Shown one piece after another: positions 25,645 through 33,962 of a DNA stretch of 64,000 bases; the first letter of the stretch is position 1, and every line of letters begins with the position of its first letter. This DNA comes from Bacillota bacterium. GTDB lineage: Bacteria; Bacillota; Clostridia; Lachnospirales; Lachnospiraceae. Made by a program: the position numbers and the translations under genes. Location: the NCBI GenBank assembly GCA_023439125.1, contig JAEXOU010000011.1, forward strand, positions 62,001 through 126,000, read 5' to 3'. The notes below the pieces were generated by a model. That model saw nothing but the letters and a program-made list of their open reading frames with translations. It was not told the DNA's origin and did no database searches.

Positions 25645-25690
25645 TTGTAACTTAGTTCTTTCCTTTCATTCAATTCCTTTTTTCATTCAC

Positions 25691-25833
25691 AGAACAAAAG
25701 TGTGCTTCGCACACTCTCACGAGCAACACTTTACAAGCACAGCTTTTGTTCCGCGCGGTCGCGTAGCGTAGTGCGCATCCTGCGAAGCATTATCATATAT
25801 TAGGAAATTCAGAGAAATTTCCTAATATATGAT
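25691..25833 (-). repeat. Dispersed multi-hairpin repeat, copy B
   Basis: This is the inverted counterpart of the element at 4056-4196, roughly 85-90% identical by eye. Its terminal hairpin (25792-25808 with 25817-25833) is perfect over 17 bp although its outer bases differ from copy A. The second stem runs from 25692 to 25751. Confidence 0.85.
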
Positions 25834-25837
25834 TAAA

Positions 25838-25875
25838 AGCATCATTCAATGACTATTACGTCATCAAATGATGCT
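25838..25875 (-). terminator. Terminator of pgi
   Basis: AGCATCATT pairs with AATGATGCT. The minus-strand transcript then enters CTTTTAATC. Confidence 0.65.
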
Positions 25876-25951
25876 CCCTCATCAAATCATTACATCTAAT
25901 TACTTCTAATTATGACTGATCATTTCAATCGTTCAATTATTTATCAGCTAA

Positions 25952-27301
25952 CTATTGTAATCTTTCATTTAGCTTATCAGCTAACTCTTCAAATCCAGGT
26001 TTTCCAAGTAATGCAAACATGTTTTTCTTATAGCTTTCAACTCCTGGCTGATCAAATGGATTTACACCCAATATATATCCGCTAACACCACAAGCAAATT
26101 CAAAGAAATAGAATAATTCACCTAAGCTAAACTCTGTCTGATCAGCAATCTTCACCATAAGGTTAGGTACATCGCCATCTGTATGAGCAAGTAAAGTTCC
26201 CTTCATTGCACTCTTGTTAATAAAATCAACTGTCTTTCCAGCAAGATAATTCAAACCGTCAAGATCAACCTCTTCTTCTTCCATTGTTACTGTACAAGTT
26301 GATTTTTCAAGATCTAAAATCGTTTCGAACATTGTTCTTTGACCATCTTGAATAAATTGACCCATAGAATGAAGATCCGTTGTTAAGTCAACACTTGCAG
26401 GGAAAATACCCTTTTGATCTTTTCCTTCACTCTCACCATATAACTGTTTCCACCACTCAGCAACATAATGAATCGAAGGTTCATAGTTTGCAAGAATTTC
26501 GATGTTCTTATTCTTACGTAATAAAATATTACGTACTGCTGCATATAGCATGGAGTCATTCTCCATAAAAGGTTTGTTTAAACATCTTTCTCTCATACTT
26601 GCTGCTCCAGCCATCAGCTGTTCTATATCAGCACCACTGACTGCAATTGGTAATAATCCTACAGCAGTTAAAACTGAATATCTTCCACCTACATCATCTG
26701 GAACTACAAAACTTTCAAAACCTTCTTCATTACTAAGTTTCTTTAATGCTCCTCTTTCTTTATCCGTTGTAGCATAAATTCTCTTAGCAGCTCCTTCTTT
26801 ACCATATTTCTCAGTTAACATTTTTCTAAAAATACGGAAAGCAATTGCTGGTTCAGTAGTTGTTCCTGACTTACTAATAATATTAACCGAAAAATCGCGT
26901 TCTCCAATTACTTGGATTAAATGTGTTAAGTAAGTACTACTAATATTATTACCTACATAATAGATTTCAGGTGTTTTTCTGATTTCTTTTGATACAGAAT
27001 TGTAAAAGCTATGACGTAAGAATTCTATAGCTGCTCTTGCTCCCAAATAGGAACCACCAATACCAATAACTAATAAAACTTCTGAATCCTGCTGAATTCT
27101 TTTAGCTGCTGCCTGAATTCTAGCAAACTCCTCCTTATCATAATTTACCGGTAAGTCAATCCAACCTAAAAAGTCATTCCCTGCACCTGTTTTACTCACT
27201 AACTCTTGTTTTGCACGCTCAGCAGTTTTCTCCATATAAACAATCTCTTCAGGAGTTATAAACTTCTTAGCTGTTGAATAATCAAATCTAACTCTTGACA
27301 T
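25952..27301 (-). CDS. pgi: Glucose-6-phosphate isomerase
   Basis: This 449-aa enzyme interconverts glucose 6-phosphate and fructose 6-phosphate. It has the sugar-phosphate-binding GIGGSYLGARA, the loop ISKSGTTTEPA and VDLTTDLHSMGQF. The active-site region near the C-terminus, FEFACGVSGYILGVNPFDQPGVE, is that of bacterial PGI of about 450 residues. AAAAGGAG lies before ATG. It is monocistronic with its own terminator. Confidence 0.97.
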   Translation of the reverse strand: MSRVRFDYSTAKKFITPEEIVYMEKTAERAKQELVSKTGAGNDFLGWIDLPVNYDKEEFARIQAAAKRIQQDSEVLLVIGIGGSYLGARAAIEFLRHSFYNSVSKEIRKTPEIYYVGNNISSTYLTHLIQVIGERDFSVNIISKSGTTTEPAIAFRIFRKMLTEKYGKEGAAKRIYATTDKERGALKKLSNEEGFESFVVPDDVGGRYSVLTAVGLLPIAVSGADIEQLMAGAASMRERCLNKPFMENDSMLYAAVRNILLRKNKNIEILANYEPSIHYVAEWWKQLYGESEGKDQKGIFPASVDLTTDLHSMGQFIQDGQRTMFETILDLEKSTCTVTMEEEEVDLDGLNYLAGKTVDFINKSAMKGTLLAHTDGDVPNLMVKIADQTEFSLGELFYFFEFACGVSGYILGVNPFDQPGVESYKKNMFALLGKPGFEELADKLNERLQ

Positions 27302-27555
27302 TTAACTACACTCCTTTTCACTAATCTATTGATAGCATTATGCTAATAACTTACTTTATGAGTAAAAAATCTCTTAAAGTAGTCCATCGTAGGACGATAC
27401 ACAAATCTTATGTAATATAGTTTTATCCTCATGTACCTATGGAATACAATAAACAGTATTATTCTAACAAATAAGTATTTTGTTTTCAATTGTTTCGTGA
27501 ACTTTCGTAAAAAAGTGTTTCGTAAAGAACTTTATATACGATTAGGTTAAAAAAC

Positions 27556-27632
27556 CTTCAAGCGAAAGCGTGTTGCGGCTAAATTATGTTTGTCATCACA
27601 TACCCATACATTTCTTTATGCAAAATGACGTC
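27556..27632 (+). repeat. Dispersed repeat family 2, copy 1
   Basis: This ~77-bp sequence (TTCAAGCGAAAGCG ... GCAAAATGACGTC) recurs in the same orientation at 50649-50726 with one small indel and roughly 80-85% identity. It is noncoding. Confidence 0.8.
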
Positions 27633-27647
27633 AAACCTCTGAATCCA

Positions 27648-27692
27648 ATTGCAAAAAAATGTTACAGGATACATATAAGTGGATCCTGCAAC
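27648..27692 (-). terminator. Terminator of the coiled-coil membrane protein gene
   Basis: TGTTGCAGGAT pairs with ATCCTGTAACA; seven T residues follow on the minus strand. Confidence 0.9.
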
Positions 27693-27705
27693 ATTCCTAT
27701 CCTAT

Positions 27706-29304
27706 CTAGAATAAAAAGTCTTTTAGAACTTCTTCAATAAGCATATCCTCTTCTTTACTTATTGCAGTCATATTTAAAGATTCCTTACTATCGTCATCAA
27801 ACTCCATAGATTCTTCCTCTAATAGATCATCCTGCTGCTTAGAGATAGATTTGTCATTCATTGAATTGAGAATTGTACTCTTAATCTGCTCTTTGGCCAG
27901 ACTCTCGTCAATTTCATGATAGGAATCACTCTTGATTGTTCTCTCGTCCTTATCCGATTTTTTGGCTTCCTTCATCTTATCGATCTCTTCTTCTCGCTTC
28001 GCAGCTTCTCGCTCCTTCTCTTCTTTAAGTCTCATCTTTTCTCTAAATGCTTTATTATTCTGTATTTCTTTCTGCTTTCTATCTTTTTCTAATTTCTCTC
28101 TCTGAGTTTTTTCCTCTTCTTTCAACTTCTTCTTTGCCTGAATAGCCTCAATCTCTGCTCGTTCCTTTGCCTCTCTTAATTCTTCTCGCTTTTCCTTTTT
28201 CTCTCTCTTTTTATTAATAAGAGCTTGTTTTGCTATTAATCTTGTATGTCTCTTAGCTTCAATTGCATCTATCTTCTCTTTCTTCCTTGCAGCTTTAGCA
28301 TCAATTTTTTGCTGTTTTTTGTCTTCCTTTTCTTTCTTCCTTGATGCCTTTGCATCAAGTTTTTGCTGTCTTTTATCTTCTTTTTCTTTCTTTCTTGCTG
28401 CCTTTGCATCAAGTTTTTGCTGTTTTTTATCTTCCTTTTCCTTCCCTTTTACTCCTTTTCCCTCTAATTGCTCAGAATTATCTTGATTCTGTGCTTGTTG
28501 GATTGATTCCCTTCTCTCCGACTTATGAACCTTTACGTTCGCAACATCCTCTTCTTCTATACCCTGAGCCTCAGAACCTTTGCTAACCATGCTAATCTCG
28601 TCAGATTGATTCTTTTCTCTTACCTGTCTACGCGCACGTTTCTCTCGTAATTCTAACGTGGCAGCTGTCGCTCTAGACTCTCTGAGTTCACTCTTATGTA
28701 AGTCTGTACTTTCTGTTAACAAATCTTCTTTATCTTCGTCAAAATACTCTCTTTGATATCTTCTTCGAGCGTCTGCATGGAATACTTCCTGTTCCATCCT
28801 AACTTTTAGATTATTCTCAAAATAATCAATCAGATTATAACGTAGCATCTGCTTATGAGCAGAGATATTCACAATGTTATCCACAATATTAACAATTATG
28901 GCTGTCCAAGCTCCCGTGAAGAATGTGAATAAAACAGGACCTTGTCCACAATCATATACATATCCTAAAATACCTGCAAATGAACCAGTCAACAGGCAAA
29001 GTCCTATCGTCTGTCCACTTATGTTCTCCCATGTGGATAATAGTAATCCACCACATTTTATCTTACTAACATACTTGTCCACATAAGTATCCACATCATT
29101 AACACCAAGTTGAAGCTGATAGGAGCTTTCAAATCGTAACTTCATATTCTTAAGCCAGCTCTTCTTCGTATGTGTCATATTCTCAGATGCCAATATCAAT
29201 CTATTATAGATTATAAGTAAAATACACTTTAGAAACGCACCTAATCCACATAATCCCCCCATTATGAATAAAAAAATATGCTTATCATAAAACTCTTGTA
29301 TCAT
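27706..29304 (-). CDS. Unrecognised membrane protein with long Lys/Glu-rich coiled coil
   Basis: This 532-aa protein has hydrophobic segments at about 10-36, 97-117 and 122-147. A very charged cytoplasmic region then runs to the end, predicted to be one long helix or coiled coil. Three tandem 18-residue repeats (288-341, starting KEKEDKKQQKLDAKAARK) are near-identical, reflecting 54-bp DNA repeats at 28282-28443. The C-terminal 100 residues are acidic. No enzymatic motif was recognised. A scaffold or envelope-associated role is possible but unproven. It is transcribed alone and has a clear terminator. Confidence 0.85.
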   Translation of the reverse strand: MIQEFYDKHIFLFIMGGLCGLGAFLKCILLIIYNRLILASENMTHTKKSWLKNMKLRFESSYQLQLGVNDVDTYVDKYVSKIKCGGLLLSTWENISGQTIGLCLLTGSFAGILGYVYDCGQGPVLFTFFTGAWTAIIVNIVDNIVNISAHKQMLRYNLIDYFENNLKVRMEQEVFHADARRRYQREYFDEDKEDLLTESTDLHKSELRESRATAATLELREKRARRQVREKNQSDEISMVSKGSEAQGIEEEDVANVKVHKSERRESIQQAQNQDNSEQLEGKGVKGKEKEDKKQQKLDAKAARKKEKEDKRQQKLDAKASRKKEKEDKKQQKIDAKAARKKEKIDAIEAKRHTRLIAKQALINKKREKKEKREELREAKERAEIEAIQAKKKLKEEEKTQREKLEKDRKQKEIQNNKAFREKMRLKEEKEREAAKREEEIDKMKEAKKSDKDERTIKSDSYHEIDESLAKEQIKSTILNSMNDKSISKQQDDLLEEESMEFDDDSKESLNMTAISKEEDMLIEEVLKDFLF

Positions 29305-29407
29305 TGCGCGAGCCTACCTTTCCATAATTTTACAATTATTATATTATAATTTAAATCTCTTGAAAAGATAATCTTGCCAACACTAAACGACCTTTTATGG
29401 CAGAATA

Positions 29408-29438
29408 AAAACAGGCTATTGCAAAAACAGCCTGTTTT
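29408..29438 (-). terminator. Terminator-like hairpin upstream of the coiled-coil gene
   Basis: AAAACAGGCT pairs with AGCCTGTTTT; the minus strand continues GTTTTTATT. Another terminator for the upstream gene lies at 29571-29613. This second one may attenuate the coiled-coil gene or end a short RNA. Confidence 0.6.
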
Positions 29439-29570
29439 ATCTATGAGATAACATATTACCATAAAACATACATTATCTTTCTCCATTATTTGTCATAATT
29501 AAACATACCAAATGCCGAATTCCTCTATCCCTTATCTACATGGATATATGTAACCTTTTCAACTAAAAAT

Positions 29571-29613
29571 CCTCTTATGATCCTCCCCCTATTCAATAGA
29601 CGATCATAAGAGG
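29571..29613 (-). terminator. Terminator of the TrmH-type methyltransferase gene
   Basis: CCTCTTATGATC pairs perfectly with GATCATAAGAGG; the minus strand then reads ATTTTTAG. Confidence 0.88.
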
Positions 29614-29629
29614 AAATTGGTTCCTTGGT

Positions 29630-30412
29630 TTAATCAAATTTCTTTACTTCATAAAGCAATACTGCTGCTGCTATTGCAGCATTAAGTGACTCCACCTGAC
29701 CTTCCATTGGTATCTTAATACACTGATTGGCTAGCTTTGAAACCTCATCTGTTAGGCCATTTGCTTCATTCCCAATTAGAATTCCTGAACGTTTCCCATA
29801 ATCAATCGTATCATACATTACTGCACCTGCTAAATGAGCAGCATAAACTGACACATTTTGCTCTTTGATTTCAAGTAATGTATTTGCAAAATCTTCAACA
29901 TAAAGAAATGGAACTCGATATATGGATCCCATAGTAGACCTTATTACTTTGGGATTGAAAATGTCTACAGAATTTTTGCTTAGAATAACACCTGTGATTC
30001 CTACTCCTTCCGCAGTTCGAAGCATAGTACCTAAATTCCCAGGATCACGTAAATCCTCTAATAGTAGCAAACGAACTCGACTGGATTTTAGAAGTTCACC
30101 TAATTGATACTCTGGCTTCTTTATTAATGCTAGAATCCCTTGTGGCGTTATCGTTTCCGAAGCTTCCTTCATTACAGAATCAGTAACTAGTTCATACTCA
30201 ATCCCTTGAAAATAACTTTCACTTTTAGCATATTGTTCAAAATAACTCATGGAGCAAAATACTTTGTCGACTTTTACTCTCTCTTGATCTCTAGCCTCTT
30301 CAAACATCTTTCTACCTTCAACTACAAAAAGGCCCTGCTCATTGCGGGCTTTTGCTTGTTTTTGAAGCTTGATCACGTTTTTGATTTGATTATTGCTTGC
30401 ACTGCTTATCAT
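29630..30412 (-). CDS. TrmH/SpoU-family RNA 2'-O-methyltransferase
   Basis: This 260-aa SPOUT enzyme transfers methyl groups from S-adenosylmethionine to a ribose 2'-OH in rRNA or tRNA. The N-terminal substrate-binding domain (KARNEQGLFVVEGRKMFEEA) is followed by the three SpoU motifs: LLEDLRDPGNLGTMLRTAEGVG, LIGNEANGLTDEV and IPMEGQVESLNAAIAAAVLLYE. The exact target nucleotide is unknown. It starts about 22 bp after the TrkA/KtrA gene, so it is probably cotranscribed with the potassium uptake genes, although the functions look unrelated. Confidence 0.92.
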   Translation of the reverse strand: MISSASNNQIKNVIKLQKQAKARNEQGLFVVEGRKMFEEARDQERVKVDKVFCSMSYFEQYAKSESYFQGIEYELVTDSVMKEASETITPQGILALIKKPEYQLGELLKSSRVRLLLLEDLRDPGNLGTMLRTAEGVGITGVILSKNSVDIFNPKVIRSTMGSIYRVPFLYVEDFANTLLEIKEQNVSVYAAHLAGAVMYDTIDYGKRSGILIGNEANGLTDEVSKLANQCIKIPMEGQVESLNAAIAAAVLLYEVKKFD

Positions 30413-30434
30413 AGTAGTTCGCTTCCTTTATCAG

Positions 30435-31088
30435 TTATTTATTCGCGAGTTTGTTCAATATCTCATTTTTTCCAATCATCACAAGCGTATCATTACGCTC
30501 TAGTGGCATATCAGCATCGGGATTGATATTAAGTTGGTCATTACGCTTAATACCGATAACATTAATCTTATTCTTGGCACGTAGATTAAGCTCTCGTAAG
30601 CTATGACCAATCCATTCATTTAACACATCTAGTTCCATCATACTAAATGTCGAGGATAACTCAATTGCATCAAAGAAGTTTCCCATCATTAAGTTATTTG
30701 CAATGCGTATTCCTGTTTCTTTTTCAGGATATACAACCATATCTGCCCCAACTTTTTTTAGAACCTTTGCGTGTAATTCATTTTGTGCCTTTGCTAAAAC
30801 ATATGGTACCCCCATCTCTTTTACAAGAATTGTAACCATTACACTTGCTTCCAGGTTTTCGCCAATTGCAACAATTGCACCATCGAAATTAGCGATACCA
30901 AGTGTTGCAAGTGATTCTGCGTCGGTCACATCTGCACTAACTGCATACGTAACATAATCAGCGATCTCATGAATTTTATCTTCATCGATATCCACGACCA
31001 TAACTTCACAGCCGCCTTCCGATAAAGTAGTTGCAACACTTTTACCAAAGCGTCCCAAACCAAATACAATAAATTCTTTCTTTGCCAT
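30435..31088 (-). CDS. ktrA: Potassium uptake regulatory subunit (KtrA/TrkA type)
   Basis: This 217-aa cytosolic protein has an N-terminal RCK/Rossmann domain (FIVFGLGRFGKSVATTL, with Asp 34 region VVDIDEDKI) and a C-terminal TrkA_C domain (LDVLNEWIGHSLRELNLRAKNKINVIGIKR). It gates the KtrB channel in response to nucleotides and often to c-di-AMP. The in-frame ATG four codons earlier is part of ATGGAGG, so the second ATG is used. It lies 16 bp after ktrB. Confidence 0.94.
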   Translation of the reverse strand: MAKKEFIVFGLGRFGKSVATTLSEGGCEVMVVDIDEDKIHEIADYVTYAVSADVTDAESLATLGIANFDGAIVAIGENLEASVMVTILVKEMGVPYVLAKAQNELHAKVLKKVGADMVVYPEKETGIRIANNLMMGNFFDAIELSSTFSMMELDVLNEWIGHSLRELNLRAKNKINVIGIKRNDQLNINPDADMPLERNDTLVMIGKNEILNKLANK

Positions 31089-31104
31089 TGTTTCCTCCAT
31101 TTAC

Positions 31105-32475
31105 TTAGCCAACTAAAATCTTACCTTCAGACAAAGATTTATCGCCAACCTTTCGTTTTGCATTAAATGCTAGCGCCATTGTAATTGGACCGATTCGTCC
31201 CAAATACATTGTTATAATAATTAATATTTTTCCTATTGTCGTTAAGGAACCTGTAAAAGCTCTAGATAATCCTACAGTAGCAATTGCAGAAGTTGTTTCA
31301 TAAATCGTATCAAGAAAAGCACTGTCTTGTACTGCAGCTAGTGCACAAGTCATAATAAAAAGAACAGAAAAGCTAACAACAATTACAGCTAAACCCTTCT
31401 TTAGATATTCTTCGCTCACTTTACGACGGAAAATCTCAATATCTTTCTGTCCTTTCACAATACAAACGGTTGATACAAGAATTATTGCAATTGTTACTGT
31501 TTTCACACCACCAGCTGTTCCAGATGGTGAGCCTCCAATAAACATCCAAAGCAGATACACTACACTCGAAGATGTTTGGAAATTCTGTTGTGGAATAGTT
31601 GCAAAACCAGCAGTTCTTGTTGTTACAGATTGAAAAGTAGAAGCCATCACTTTGTTACCAAATGATAAGCTCCCAATCGTATCAGGATTATGAAACTCCA
31701 ATAGCATTGTCAATACTGTTCCTAACACAATTAAAATCAGTGTGAACGTAATCGAAATTTTAGTGTGTAAACTTAATCTACGAAAGAATCTTCTTAGTCT
31801 TTCTTCCTTACGCGCAATCATCTTTCCAATGCCGATTACATCCCACCAAACTGGAAATCCAATTCCTCCTATTATAATTAAGAGCATGGTATTTATGTTG
31901 ATTAATACATTATCTCGATAAGGTACAAAGTTACTATCTCCGATTAAGTCAATTCCAGCATTACAAAATGCTGACACTGAATGAAAGATGGAATACCATA
32001 GTCCTTTAAAAAAACCAAACTCCGGAATGAACTGAATCATATAAATAACAGCTCCTGCACCCTCAACAATGAATGTGCACATAATAATTCTCTTTGTTAG
32101 TTTTACTAATCCCGATAATGTATCCAGATTATACGCACTTTGAATTAATAATCGATTCGATAACTTTATTCGCTTACCGAGTAACAGATAAATTGTCGTT
32201 GTAAATGTTACAACCCCTAAGCCACCAAATTGTATTAATAATAGGATAACTACTTGTCCAAAAAAACTCCAATGTGAAACCGTTGTTACTGTAGTTAAAC
32301 CAGTTACACAAATCGAAGTTGTAGCAGTAAATAAAGTATCAATTAATGGTGTAACTTCACCACTCTTTGTAGCTATTGGCAGTGACAGTAATAAGGTTCC
32401 TAACAATATTCCTCCAAGAAAACCAAATGCAATCACTCTAGTCGTTGAAAAACTCTTTTTTTTCTGAAACATCAT
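31105..32475 (-). CDS. ktrB: Potassium channel-like uptake subunit (KtrB/TrkH type)
   Basis: This 456-aa membrane protein has the four pore-loop repeats of the Trk/Ktr/HKT superfamily: SICVTGLTTV, SAFCNAGIDL, TTRTAGFAT and SAIATVGLSR. Each has a selectivity-filter glycine. It forms the membrane dimer that works with the adjacent KtrA. The longest frame starts 13 codons earlier. AGGGAG lies 9 nt before tandem ATGs; the first was chosen, the second is equally possible. No ydaO-type c-di-AMP riboswitch is evident upstream. Confidence 0.94.
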   Translation of the reverse strand: MMFQKKKSFSTTRVIAFGFLGGILLGTLLLSLPIATKSGEVTPLIDTLFTATTSICVTGLTTVTTVSHWSFFGQVVILLLIQFGGLGVVTFTTTIYLLLGKRIKLSNRLLIQSAYNLDTLSGLVKLTKRIIMCTFIVEGAGAVIYMIQFIPEFGFFKGLWYSIFHSVSAFCNAGIDLIGDSNFVPYRDNVLININTMLLIIIGGIGFPVWWDVIGIGKMIARKEERLRRFFRRLSLHTKISITFTLILIVLGTVLTMLLEFHNPDTIGSLSFGNKVMASTFQSVTTRTAGFATIPQQNFQTSSSVVYLLWMFIGGSPSGTAGGVKTVTIAIILVSTVCIVKGQKDIEIFRRKVSEEYLKKGLAVIVVSFSVLFIMTCALAAVQDSAFLDTIYETTSAIATVGLSRAFTGSLTTIGKILIIITMYLGRIGPITMALAFNAKRKVGDKSLSEGKILVG

Positions 32476-32821
32476 CGTCTTAATCTCCCTAAGCTCACAT
32501 ATCCCGTATAACATAAAATTATGTGCGCAATGATTTCCTTCCTATCTTTGCAAAGACGAGATTTCCTCGTAAGTAATATCATTCCTTCGAGAATAGACAA
32601 GAAATAAATAAATATCTTACAAAATTTCTTCATCTATTATTATAGCATATGTTTTTTACCTAGCAAGAGACTTAAATGATAACTATCATCTAAGTCTCTT
32701 ATCTATTCTAGTTTAATTATGTCCAGCCAAATGAATTTAAGTCATACTTTCCATTTTAACTGCTTCGTCTAATTTTCAAAGCAATCATGAGTGTGACTTA
32801 TGTATGTATGGTTTTATTTAT
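32476..32821. other. 346-bp intergenic region upstream of ktrB
   Basis: It contains one strong hairpin at 32665-32700. The ktrB leader (about 32476-32640) shows no recognisable riboswitch, and no frame with a ribosome binding site was seen. Confidence 0.5.
32665..32700 (-). terminator. Hairpin downstream of the serine hydrolase gene
   Basis: AAGAGACTTA-a-ATGAT pairs with ATCAT-c-TAAGTCTCTT over 16 positions with one mismatch and a 4-nt loop. The T tract is weak on both strands. Confidence 0.6.
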
Positions 32822-33724
32822 CTATGCCAATGCATCCTTTACAATTCGAAGAGGTTTCATTGAATCTTCTAGGTCACTGGTTATCGTTATGACCATATCC
32901 ATCTTGGGCACCACGATGATGTACTGTCCTTTAATGCCAAGTGCAAAATTTACATCTATTTCTTCGTCTTTAGTCAATATCTTTGTATACCACCAATGAT
33001 AACAATATGACCCGATATCCGTGTAGGTCATATACCTTGGAATGAATGATTCTGCTACCCAGTTTTGGGACAAAATACGCTTGCCGTTATAAATCCCACC
33101 ATGCAAATATAGTTCTCCAAATTTCATCATATCTGCCATATATAACTTCAGCCCATCCGCTGAAAGCGCATGACCGTCTCGTTCCCACCATAAAAAGTCT
33201 TGAATCTCAAGGTGAGTAAACAACTCCTTCTTTGCAAACTCAACCACACTCATTCCTGAACTTATTGCAACAATTTCACCAAGAAGTTGCGATGCTCCGG
33301 AATTATAATTCATATGTTCTCCCGGTATATGAACTAGATTTCTATTAAGAACAAAACCTACCATATCCTTTTGATATTGCATTGGCGCAAAACCATTCCA
33401 TTCTCCGAGTTCTGGCCATTCAAGTCCATCTGTCATTGTAAGCAAATGTCGTATCGTAATTTTTCTCTTTTCTATATTATGATCACCTTGTAGATAATGG
33501 TCAAAATAGTGGTCAATTGTAATATCCAAATCATTTATCAGACCTTTGTCAAGACAGATTCCGATCAGTGCTGAAGTTATACTTTTGGTACAAGAATTAA
33601 TTTTATGTTGTTTCTTTCCCATCTTATCATTCTTATAATATTCCAATACAATTCTTCCACCCTGCTTTATGACACAGCCTTTTACTTTTATTTTATTGAA
33701 TTCATCCACTAAATCTTTATACAT
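32822..33724 (-). CDS. Class C beta-lactamase-like serine hydrolase
   Basis: This 300-aa protein has the serine penicillin-binding fold landmarks SCTK (44-47, SxxK nucleophile) and YNS (140-142, YxN base). A HWW segment near the C-terminus stands where HTG/KTG usually lies. No signal peptide is visible, so a cytosolic esterase, amidase or peptidase is more likely than antibiotic resistance. It is transcribed alone. The Shine-Dalgarno (AGAGG) is modest. Confidence 0.85.
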   Translation of the reverse strand: MYKDLVDEFNKIKVKGCVIKQGGRIVLEYYKNDKMGKKQHKINSCTKSITSALIGICLDKGLINDLDITIDHYFDHYLQGDHNIEKRKITIRHLLTMTDGLEWPELGEWNGFAPMQYQKDMVGFVLNRNLVHIPGEHMNYNSGASQLLGEIVAISSGMSVVEFAKKELFTHLEIQDFLWWERDGHALSADGLKLYMADMMKFGELYLHGGIYNGKRILSQNWVAESFIPRYMTYTDIGSYCYHWWYTKILTKDEEIDVNFALGIKGQYIIVVPKMDMVITITSDLEDSMKPLRIVKDALA

Positions 33725-33853
33725 ATCAACCTCTATCAGTTTTTTTAAGTAACACCTTAATTATTCTGGGTAATTTATGTAAACTTATCCTCTGCAGAAT
33801 TTTGCATGTGCAGGTTGAATGGATTCCTATCCATTTTGCGGACTTAATTTATA

Positions 33854-33884
33854 AGAACTCTACCTCACAATGAAGCAGAGTTCT
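33854..33884 (-). terminator. Hairpin downstream of prfA
   Basis: AGAACTCT pairs with AGAGTTCT. It lies between prfA and the hydrolase gene; only a weak T-rich tail follows. Confidence 0.5.
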
Positions 33885-33962
33885 CTATATTTATCACTAG
33901 AAAAAGTTCGTATGACTCATTTTTACTGGTCAACACTATAGATACCCTAGTAAATTTAACAT

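Larger units (their letters stand above)
25562..25951. other. Intergenic region between pgi and the RND operon
   Basis: It holds, from right to left, the pgi terminator, dispersed repeat copy B, the RND promoter and the TetR operator. No coding frame of interest was seen. Confidence 0.75.
27302..27705. other. 404-bp intergenic region upstream of pgi
   Basis: It holds repeat family 2 copy 1 (27556-27632) and the terminator of the coiled-coil gene (27648-27692). The part nearest pgi should contain its promoter, but none stands out. Confidence 0.6.

Noticed and set aside
28341..28586. Plus-strand frame with repeated FAVFYL segments
   Set aside because: It is the antisense shadow of the Lys/Glu tandem repeats in the coiled-coil gene.
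29301..29486. Small open frame of 61 codons on the minus strand before the coiled-coil gene
   Set aside because: It spans a terminator-like hairpin and has no ribosome binding site; composition is not protein-like.
32476..32660. c-di-AMP (ydaO) riboswitch upstream of ktrB
   Set aside because: The leader lacks the conserved core and is short of the usual architecture; only AT-rich sequence is seen.
32822..33724. Beta-lactamase resistance gene
   Set aside because: The SxxK and YxN motifs are present but there is no signal peptide and no clear KTG, so a resistance role is unsupported.
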